Source of the DNA: Sedimentisphaerales bacterium
GTDB taxonomy: Bacteria > Planctomycetota > Phycisphaerae > Sedimentisphaerales > SG8-4
NCBI GenBank assembly: GCA_016932895.1
Contig: JAFGCA010000495.1
Location: forward strand, 1 to 6,091
Reading direction: 5' to 3'
Length of the DNA: 6,091 nt
The first letter of the stretch is position 1. Every line of letters starts with the position of its first letter. Both the position numbers and the translations under genes were made by a program. The notes under the pieces were generated by a model, which saw only the letters and a list, made by a program, of their open reading frames with translations, had not been told where the DNA came from and did not search any database. Shown here piece by piece: positions 1 through 4,626 of this stretch.

Positions 1-48
1 ACCATAGGGAAATCGGGGGACACCATAGGGAAATCGGGGGACACCATA
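1..48. repeat. 21-bp direct tandem repeat, about 2.3 copies, cut by the window edge
   Basis: Two identical 21-bp units occupy 1-21 and 22-42, and a third begins at 43-48 (accata) before diverging. Each unit starts ACCATAGGGAAA and ends GGGGGAC, so the junction reads GGGGGACACCATA. From memory, motifs of the type GGGGACACCATAC are frequent beside small REP-associated (Y1/IS200-like) transposase genes in planctomycetes and related bacteria. No such gene is present here, so the link is an inference. The array probably continues to the left of the window. Confidence 0.8.
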
Positions 49-430
49 CATATTTCTCCGTTCGTTTTGGGAAACTGCGGGGCTAACCTGGCAGCGGTCG
101 GGGTCAGCCCTTACGCTGAGTTTCAATGCGGCTCGCGCCGACACTTCACCTTTTCCTCCAACTCTCGGGTTAACCTGGGGGCGCGGGGGCTCTCTGTGGA
201 GCAACCGCCTGGGCGGCCGATGCTCGGCTTGGAGCGTCTGTCTCATGGTGTCGCACCATCTGAGTCTCCCGCACGTACGCCTTCAATCATAGCATGGCCG
301 GTCGCGTCAATCAAGGATACTTCCAGGAAAATCCTACTACAATGTGCAGAAACCTCATCTCCCCGCCAGGATCACGTAAAGGCTGGGACGACAAAGCCTT
401 AGAATCCCCTGGATTCCCGCCGTCGACCCC

Positions 431-500
431 AATCCGTGTCCATCCCGTGTAAATCCGCGTCTAAAAAGAAGTTATCCGCGTTCATCCGCGTTCATCTGCG
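431..500. repeat. Short-period (about 10 bp) ATCCGCGT-type repeat cluster
   Basis: Two runs of a degenerate 10-bp word are visible. The first, at 431-460, reads AATCCGTGTC, CATCCCGTGT, AAATCCGCGT. The second, at 472-500, reads TTATCCGCG, TTCATCCGCG, TTCATCTGCG. A further AAATCCGCAT lies at 511-520. The runs are separated by an A-rich spacer (461-471). Words such as 'TTCATCCGCGTTCATCTGCGG' are familiar dispersed intergenic repeats in planctomycetes and some other phyla. Their function is not known to me. They are not in a coding frame. Confidence 0.7.
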
Positions 501-518
501 GTTCCATAGAAAATCCGC

Positions 519-534
519 ATGGGCTAAAGCCCAT
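519..534. repeat. Small palindrome (GGGCTAAAGCCC type)
   Basis: ATGGGC (519-524) and GCCCAT (529-534) are perfect inverted copies around the loop TAAA. The core GGGCTAAAGCCC is a familiar REP-like intergenic palindrome. It lies next to the 10-bp repeat cluster and no gene abuts it, so a terminator role is unlikely. Confidence 0.6.
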
Positions 535-582
535 CCTACATGCTCAAATCAAAGAGCAAAATGCAAAAAGCAACGTTGCGGA

Positions 583-619
583 ATCCCGGCCCGCCGGGAT
601 GGAGTTCAAAGACTTTGAA
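583..619. repeat. Two adjacent small palindromes
   Basis: The first palindrome pairs ATCCCGG (583-589) with CCGGGAT (594-600), giving a 7-bp stem with a 4-base loop. Four bases later TTCAAAG (605-611) and CTTTGAA (613-619) form a 15-base palindrome around a single A, too tight to fold well as RNA but symmetric as DNA. Both are in DNA without genes and are best read as parts of dispersed REP-like elements. Confidence 0.5.
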
Positions 620-650
620 TTGATGGAGGATTATTGATAATTGACGATTT

Positions 651-759
651 CTTCGTGCTCTTCGTGCCCTTCGTGGTTTAGGCCGTAGCAATCCTCATGG
701 GCGGGAGGCCCGCCCATCATGTGTCATATGGAACCACGAAGAGCACGAAGGACACGAAG
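651..759. repeat. Nested inverted repeat with 9-bp periodic arms (TTCGTGnnn)
   Basis: The left arm (651-678) consists of TTCGTG at 652, 661 and 670, each followed by a variable triplet. The right arm (732-759) is its inverted copy, with CACGAA at 735, 744 and 753; 25 of 28 positions match. Between them lies a second, perfect inverted repeat: ATGGGCGGG (697-705) and CCCGCCCAT (709-717) around AGG. The element could fold into a long stem with an inner hairpin, as DNA cruciform or as RNA. The TTCGTG-type arms resemble widespread dispersed intergenic repeats ('CCACGAAGAGCACGAAG'). No transposase or coding frame is associated with it. It may be a small non-autonomous mobile element, but no target duplication was recognised. 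Confidence 0.75.
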
Positions 760-830
760 CAGGATCACAAACGCGCTATTTCCTCGGTGTTCCTCGCAAT
801 GACAGGGATTGCCTTCAAGGACATGGATTC

Positions 831-861
831 GGGCGAAGGCGGTTTGGGGCCGCCTTCGCCC
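831..861 (-). terminator. Strong hairpin downstream of dnaK, candidate terminator
   Basis: GGGCGAAGGCGG (831-842) and CCGCCTTCGCCC (850-861) form a perfect 12-bp GC-rich stem with a 7-base loop. It starts 68 bases after the present dnaK stop, but only 11 bases after a second in-frame stop at 873-875. On the dnaK strand no T-run follows the stem (GAATCCATGT), so a classical intrinsic terminator is incomplete. On the plus strand the stem is followed by TTTCGCTATATCT, so it might instead block transcription entering from the left. Confidence 0.5.
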
Positions 862-872
862 TTTCGCTATAT

Positions 873-929
873 CTATAACAACGCCGGTTGTTTCGCTTCG
901 AACCCGGCGTTGATTACGTCGTCGTCGCG
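873..929 (-). pseudogene. Duplicated remnant of the dnaK C-terminal tail, beyond the stop codon
   Basis: Reading past the dnaK TAG (930-932) in the same frame gives 18 more codons, RDDDVINAGFEAKQPALL, followed by TAG at 873-875. Residues DDVINAGFEAK copy the end of DnaK itself ([11 protein letters not shown]), with two substitutions. The frame is open and no shift separates the copies. The hairpin at 831-861 begins 11 bases after this second stop, a usual terminator distance, which suggests that the gene formerly ended here. It is probably an untranslated relic, unless the TAG is read through or reassigned. Confidence 0.65.
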
Positions 930-976
930 CTATTCGTCTTTGGCTTCGAACTCGGCGTCGATTACGTCGTCTCCGC
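892..976 (-). repeat. Imperfect tandem duplication spanning the dnaK stop codon, 48-bp offset
   Basis: Bases 892-928 match 940-976 at 32 of 37 positions. The core 895-923 against 943-971 matches at 27 of 29. The offset of 48 bp equals 16 codons, so reading frame is kept. The right copy encodes the DnaK C-terminus and the left copy lies after the stop. Confidence 0.85.
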
Positions 977-2858
977 CTTTGCGTTTGACCTCGCCTTCGG
1001 GGGGCGGGCCCTGCTGCGGCTGCTGGGCGGCGCCGGTGGCCGCTTGTTTCTTGGCCGCCTCTTCGTAGAGGACCTTGCCCAGCTCCTGGCCGGCTTCGCT
1101 GAGGTTCTCGACGGCCTTCCTGATCGCCTCGGGGTCCTCGCCCTTGGCGGCCTCCTTGAGGTTGGTCACCGCGTTTTCGATGTTCCCGCGCGTGTCGGCG
1201 GAGACCTTGTCGCCGTGCTCTTTGAGCGTCTTCTCGGTGGAGTAGATCAACTGGTCCGCCTGGTTCTTCAGATCGACGACCTGGCGGCGCTTCTTGTCTT
1301 CCTCGGCGTGGGACTCGGCCTCGTGGGTCATGCGGTCGATCTCCTCATCGTTGAGCCCGGAGCTCGACTTGATCACGATCGACTGCTGTTTCCCGGTTCC
1401 CAGGTCCTTGGCCGAGACGTTCAGGATGCCGTTGGCGTCGATGTCGAAGGCCACCTCGATCTGCGGAATCCCGCGCGGCGCCGGGGGAATCTCCGTAAGC
1501 TGGAACCGGCCCAGCGTGCGGTTGTCTTTGGCGAATTCGCGCTCGCCCTGCAGGACGTGGATGTCCACGGTGGTCTGCGTATCGGCGGCGGTGGAGAAGA
1601 TCTCCTTCTTGCTGGTCGGGATCGTGGTGTTGCGTTCGATCAGCCGGGTCATGACGCCGCCGAGGGTCTCGACGCCGAGCGACAGGGGCGTAACGTCCAG
1701 CAGCAGGATGTCCTTGACGCCGGCGTCGCCGGAAAGGACCGCGCCCTGCACGGCCGCACCCAGAGCCACCACCTCGTCCGGGTTGATGCTCTTGTTCGGA
1801 TCCTTCCCGAAAATCTCCTTGGCCATCTGCTGGACCTTCGGGATTCGCGTCGAACCGCCGACCAGCAGGATCTCGGCGATCTCGTTGGGTTGCAGCTTGG
1901 CGTCGCCGATGGCCTTGAGGCAGGGCTGGCGGAGCCGCTCGAAGACAGGCTCGGCCAGGGACTCGAACTTGCTGCGGCTCAGCGTGATCTGGAGGTGCTT
2001 GGGCCCCGATTGGTCGGCGGTGATGAACGGCAGGTTCACCGTCGTCTCGAGCTGCGTGCTCAGCTCGCATTTGGCCTTTTCGGCGCCTTCCTTGAGGCGC
2101 TGATGGGCCATGGCGTCCTGGCGCAGGTCGATTCCTTCGGTCTTCTTGAACTCATCGGCCAGGTAGTTGATCAACAGGGCGTCGAGATCGTCGCCGCCCA
2201 AGTGGGTGTCGCCGTTGGTGCTGAGGACCTCGAAGACGTTGTCGCCGATGTCGAGAATGGAGATATCGAAGGTCCCGCCGCCGAAGTCGAAGACGGCGAC
2301 CTTCTCGTTCTTCTTTTTCTCGACGCCGTAGGCCAGGGCCGCGGCGGTCGGCTCGTTGATGATGCGCTCGACCTCGAGGCCGGCGATCTTCCCGGCGTCC
2401 TTGGTCGCCTGCCGCTGGGAGTCGTTGAAGTAGGCCGGCACGGTGATGACCGCCTTCGTCACGGTTTCGCCGAGGTAGTCTTCCGCCGTCTTCTTGAGGT
2501 CCTGGAGAATCATCGCCGAGATCTCCGGCGGGGTGTACTCCTTGCCTCGCACGCCCACCTTCACCAGCTCGCTGGGGCCTCCGGTGATCTTGTACGGGAC
2601 GATCTTCTCCTCGGAAGCGACCTCGTTGTGCCTTCTGCCCATGAAACGCTTTATCGAGAACACCGTATTTTCAGGATTAGTGACCTGCTGGTGCTTGGCG
2701 ATCTGGCCGACGAGCCTCTCGCCCTTGTCGGTAAAGCCCACCACCGAGGGGGTCAGCCGCGACCCGGAGGCGTTGACCAGTACCTTCGGCGCCGAACCCT
2801 CCATCACCGCAACAACCGAGTTGGTCGTTCCTAAATCGATTCCAATGATCTTAGCCAT
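930..2858 (-). CDS. dnaK: Chaperone protein DnaK (Hsp70)
   Basis: Cytoplasmic ATP-dependent chaperone of 642 residues, full length for bacterial DnaK, which binds exposed hydrophobic segments and works with DnaJ and GrpE. The ATPase domain shows the phosphate-1 motif GIDLGTTNS (6-14), the [10 protein letters not shown] phosphate-2 motif (191-200, with T196 matching the autophosphorylated Thr of E. coli DnaK) and [12 protein letters not shown] (332-343). The hydrophobic linker LLLDV (385-389) leads into the substrate-binding domain, with [20 protein letters not shown] at 460-479, and a helical lid (about 505-600). A Gln/Pro/Gly-rich tail ends in DDVIDAEFE (630-638), the conserved bacterial C-terminal motif. 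The ATG start is supported by a good ribosome binding site. No grpE, dnaJ or hrcA adjoins it. Just upstream is a candidate sigma-54 promoter. The tail is duplicated beyond the stop codon. Confidence 0.98.
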   Translation of the reverse strand: MAKIIGIDLGTTNSVVAVMEGSAPKVLVNASGSRLTPSVVGFTDKGERLVGQIAKHQQVTNPENTVFSIKRFMGRRHNEVASEEKIVPYKITGGPSELVKVGVRGKEYTPPEISAMILQDLKKTAEDYLGETVTKAVITVPAYFNDSQRQATKDAGKIAGLEVERIINEPTAAALAYGVEKKKNEKVAVFDFGGGTFDISILDIGDNVFEVLSTNGDTHLGGDDLDALLINYLADEFKKTEGIDLRQDAMAHQRLKEGAEKAKCELSTQLETTVNLPFITADQSGPKHLQITLSRSKFESLAEPVFERLRQPCLKAIGDAKLQPNEIAEILLVGGSTRIPKVQQMAKEIFGKDPNKSINPDEVVALGAAVQGAVLSGDAGVKDILLLDVTPLSLGVETLGGVMTRLIERNTTIPTSKKEIFSTAADTQTTVDIHVLQGEREFAKDNRTLGRFQLTEIPPAPRGIPQIEVAFDIDANGILNVSAKDLGTGKQQSIVIKSSSGLNDEEIDRMTHEAESHAEEDKKRRQVVDLKNQADQLIYSTEKTLKEHGDKVSADTRGNIENAVTNLKEAAKGEDPEAIRKAVENLSEAGQELGKVLYEEAAKKQAATGAAQQPQQGPPPEGEVKRKGGDDVIDAEFEAKDE

Positions 2859-2866
2859 GATGCATG

Positions 2867-2876
2867 TCCTTTCCTT
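2867..2876 (-). promoter_or_regulatory. Ribosome binding site of dnaK
   Basis: On the minus strand AAGGAAAGGA precedes the ATG at 2858 by 8 bases, the usual Shine-Dalgarno spacing. An ATG at 2865 is out of frame and too close to this site. The site confirms the start of dnaK. Confidence 0.8.
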
Positions 2877-2961
2877 GCTCCCATGTTGGCACAGGCTGAT
2901 CTATACCTAATCGCACGGCCGCAACAGTGGCGCACACCGTTGCTGACTGCAAAACAATACG

Positions 2962-2978
2962 TGCAAAACCCGTGCCAG
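2962..2978 (-). promoter_or_regulatory. Candidate sigma-54 (RpoN) promoter of dnaK
   Basis: On the minus strand the sequence reads CTGGCACGGGTTTTGCA. It matches every specified position of the sigma-54 consensus YTGGCACGRNNNTTGCW, including the -24 GG (2976-2975) and -12 GC (2964-2963) separated by exactly 10 bases. It points toward dnaK. The predicted start of transcription is near 2951, giving a leader of about 93 bases. Sigma-54 promoters need an AAA+ activator bound upstream; none is encoded in the window. That the site is active is inference from the match and its position. Confidence 0.65.
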
Positions 2979-3100
2979 CGGCCCGGACGGGGTCGAGCCT
3001 CCCGCCTAAAACCCTGTAAATAAAAGACTTGGGCGGATTTATGACATCTCGCGACGCACGCACCGAAGACGGGAAAAAACTGCGGTTTGTCACTTCGCCG

Positions 3101-3113
3101 TGCCATTTTGGCA
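3101..3113. promoter_or_regulatory. Dyad TGCCA-ttt-TGGCA, possible activator or operator site
   Basis: A perfect 5+3+5 inverted repeat centred at 3107, about 156 bp upstream of the predicted sigma-54 transcription start. Enhancer sites for sigma-54 activators usually lie some 80-200 bp upstream, so position and symmetry fit. The regulator is unknown, and a dyad this short could arise by chance. Confidence 0.3.
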
Positions 3114-3248
3114 GGACGATGGGAAACGCGCCGTCAACGCCCCCGCCGGCCTGCGGTTCCAACGAATTCCTGTGTTCGCTCGCGGGAGCCTCCGCGCCGT
3201 GCGCCGGCGCCGGTGGGGATCACGGGCCCGTCATCGGTGAGCCACTGG

Positions 3249-4451
3249 CTATCTCGATCCCGGGCTGGGCGCGGTCGCGGCCCCGAGCGGGTGGGTGGTG
3301 GTCAGGTTCTCCGTGGGGCGGATGTAGAGGTTCGTCCAGTTGATTTTCACGGTATCCGGCTTTCGCCTGACGCTGACGAGGATTTGCTGGTACGGCTCGA
3401 GGGTGATCGGGCCGAGGGGCGTGCCCGTGATCTGGGCGGTCAGTTCGATCGGCCCGTAGTTTTGCAGAAGGAGAAAAGTCCTGCCGCCCTCCACCTGGGT
3501 GACGCGGACATCGACCAGGCTTGCCATCAACAGTTCCAACACCCACTCGTGGGCGCAGAGCATATTGTTGAAGTACGCCACGGTCCGACGGCCCCGAAGG
3601 GCCTCCATGACGCCTTCCCGCGACCGGTCCCTGGCGAGGACCAGCGTGACGGCCTGGTCGGTAGCGGGCCGGGCGCCGTGCACGTCGGAGTTGGCGAAGA
3701 TCGTCAGGTTGTGCTCGATGGCCCAGTCAAAGGCGAAAGGGTACCAATAGGTGCCGTGGCTGGCGACGGTGTTCCAGCCGGAGCCCACGACGTCATTCTT
3801 CACCGCGATCCCGCCCAGCAGTCCCTGGCTGATGCCCCAGAGCATCGGCTCTCTCAACCCCACGTGCGGGTGCGCGTAGAACACGTAGCCGTCGGCGGCG
3901 GACAGGCGGGCCCATTGCTCCTGATAGAACACAGTTGCCTGCCCTGTGGTGTCGGCCCACTGATGCGGGTTGCGGGGCTCGTAGTCGGCCGAGAAATCGA
4001 GTGCGACGAGGTGCTCCTGTCCGTTGAGGCCCGTCTCCATGCCGCGCAACAGCAGAATGTCGAGCGCCTCGGCCGTGGGCAGAGCTTTCTCGTAAGCCTG
4101 GAAGTTACGGTGGTCGGTAATGGCGATCACGTCGAAGCCGTACTGCCAGGCCTCCATGACGCGGTCGGCCGGCGACAGCGTTCCGTCGGAATACACCGTA
4201 TGCATGTGGAAATCTCCGCGGAGCACTTCGTAGCACACCGGCTCGGCGGACCCTCCGGTCTCCGGGTCGACGATCACCGGAAAAGGGGCTTCCTGGCGAA
4301 CGATTTGGTCGGACGCCCGAGCGGCAGGCACCACAAAGGTCGCCATGCACAAGAGCAGGGCCAAAACGGCAAACCGTGCCTGCGACATGAGCAATACGTT
4401 GTTCTGCCGGCGATCTTCATCGCCAGGGGCGTCAGCGTTTCGTGCACGCAT
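3249..4451 (-). CDS. Exported PHP-domain metal-dependent phosphoesterase
   Basis: Protein of 400 residues, counted from the ATG at 4451. The N-terminus has basic residues, a hydrophobic core (FAVLALLLCMATFVV, 27-41) and a likely signal peptidase site after ARA (46), so it should act in the periplasm or outside. PHP metal-binding motifs follow in order: HMHTVYSDG (H82, H84, D89), ITDH (D113, H114), GMET (E139), AHPH (H194, H196) and NSDVH (D256, H258). All expected ligands are present, so it is probably active, hydrolysing phosphate esters with a metal cluster. A beta-rich C-terminal region (about 310-380) follows the RGRRTVAYF segment. This architecture resembles the exported PHP phosphodiesterases annotated as Sb-PDE-like, a similarity judged from memory. 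The substrate is unknown. It lies downstream of the LamG gene, across a hairpin. Confidence 0.88.
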   Translation of the reverse strand: MRARNADAPGDEDRRQNNVLLMSQARFAVLALLLCMATFVVPAARASDQIVRQEAPFPVIVDPETGGSAEPVCYEVLRGDFHMHTVYSDGTLSPADRVMEAWQYGFDVIAITDHRNFQAYEKALPTAEALDILLLRGMETGLNGQEHLVALDFSADYEPRNPHQWADTTGQATVFYQEQWARLSAADGYVFYAHPHVGLREPMLWGISQGLLGGIAVKNDVVGSGWNTVASHGTYWYPFAFDWAIEHNLTIFANSDVHGARPATDQAVTLVLARDRSREGVMEALRGRRTVAYFNNMLCAHEWVLELLMASLVDVRVTQVEGGRTFLLLQNYGPIELTAQITGTPLGPITLEPYQQILVSVRRKPDTVKINWTNLYIRPTENLTTTHPLGAATAPSPGSR

Positions 4452-4457
4452 GGTCAA

Positions 4458-4465
4458 CTTCCTTT
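4458..4465 (-). promoter_or_regulatory. Ribosome binding site that fixes the phosphoesterase start
   Basis: On the minus strand AAAGGAAG, with AGGA at 4463-4460, lies 8 bases before the ATG at 4451. An in-frame TTG at 4457 directly abuts this site, with no spacing, so it cannot be the start. A later in-frame ATG at 4388 has no such site and would leave only a very short basic segment before the signal-peptide core. Confidence 0.75.
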
Positions 4466-4554
4466 GTGACAGCTGGCATTTCGACTTTTCATCTTCCCAA
4501 TAACTGCAAGGAGCTTTGTTGCCAGGGCCTCACGAGCCCACCTGACATACCAGA

Positions 4555-4586
4555 CGGGCAGGACGCTGTTGACAGCGTCCTGCCCG
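4555..4586 (-). terminator. 14-bp perfect hairpin after the LamG gene, candidate terminator
   Basis: CGGGCAGGACGCTG (4555-4568) pairs perfectly with CAGCGTCCTGCCCG (4573-4586) around a 4-base loop. It begins 40 bases after the LamG gene stop and ends about 100 bases before the phosphoesterase start. No T-run follows on the minus strand (TCTGGTATGT), so termination may be factor-dependent, or the hairpin may protect the 3' end of the upstream transcript while some transcription continues. Confidence 0.55.
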
Positions 4587-4626
4587 CTGCTCGTTTGCGT
4601 TTGGCTTCTAAACAGGCGCTCGAAAA

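Larger units (their letters stand above)
1..929. other. Gene-free, repeat-rich intergenic region
   Basis: I see no convincing gene on either strand. The open frames here start at weak codons, have no ribosome binding site and translate to low-complexity sequence of no recognisable family. What the region holds is a tandem repeat at 1-48, a GC-rich stretch with several small potential hairpins at about 100-265, 9-bp and 10-bp periodic repeats, and perfect small palindromes. The palindromes are at 402-416, 519-534, 583-600, 605-619 and 697-717, and a longer hairpin lies at 831-861. The words CCTCGCAATGACAGGG (792-807) and GGATTCCCGCC (411-421) also look like common dispersed intergenic repeats. 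The dnaK 3' end and its duplicated tail close the region at 873-929. Confidence 0.75.
2859..3248. other. 390-bp gene-free upstream region of dnaK
   Basis: Open frames here encode nothing recognisable and lack ribosome binding sites. The region contains the dnaK ribosome binding site, a sigma-54 promoter match (2962-2978) and a dyad (3101-3113). A possible sigma-70 -10 box TATAGAT lies on the minus strand (2899-2905), with no good -35 partner. The word TGCAAAAC occurs twice, 14 bp apart (2948-2955 and 2962-2969), the second copy overlapping the -12 element. No CIRCE inverted repeat (TTAGCACTC-N9-GAGTGCTAA) is visible. At its far end, just downstream of the phosphoesterase gene, the sequence is very GC-rich. 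That end holds a weak 6-bp hairpin (3194-3199 with 3205-3210) and a palindrome ACGGGCCCGT (3222-3231), but no clear terminator. Confidence 0.7.

Noticed and set aside
231..280. Group II intron domain V-like fragment (GCACGTACG at 271-279)
   Set aside because: The short word resembles the 3' strand of domain V, but the partner strand, the GAAA loop and any intron-encoded protein are missing.
67..402. 111-codon open frame in the left intergenic region
   Set aside because: It starts at TTG with no ribosome binding site, has no recognisable domain and runs across repeat-like DNA.
888..2834. 648-codon open frame on the plus strand opposite dnaK
   Set aside because: It is the mirror frame of a highly conserved GC-rich gene, kept open by codon bias. 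Its translation is low in complexity (Leu, Gly, Val, Asp) and matches no family. Long antisense frames over Hsp70 genes are a known artefact.
2851..3162. Minus-strand open frame overlapping the dnaK start (103 codons)
   Set aside because: No ribosome binding site or recognisable family. It runs through the candidate promoter and overlaps the first codons of dnaK in another frame.
3222..3231. Palindrome ACGGGCCCGT as terminator of the phosphoesterase gene
   Set aside because: With no loop it cannot fold well as RNA, the wider symmetry has a mismatch, and no T-run follows.
3087..4469. 460-codon open frame on the plus strand opposite the phosphoesterase gene
   Set aside because: Same cause: the minus strand has a signal peptide, full PHP motifs and a ribosome binding site, while this translation is rich in Arg, Gly, Val and His without motifs.
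4510..4533. Second sigma-54-like site upstream of the phosphoesterase gene (CTGGCA ... TTGCA, minus strand)
   Set aside because: The GG and GC elements are separated by 14 rather than 10 bases, so the spacing rules out sigma-54 recognition.
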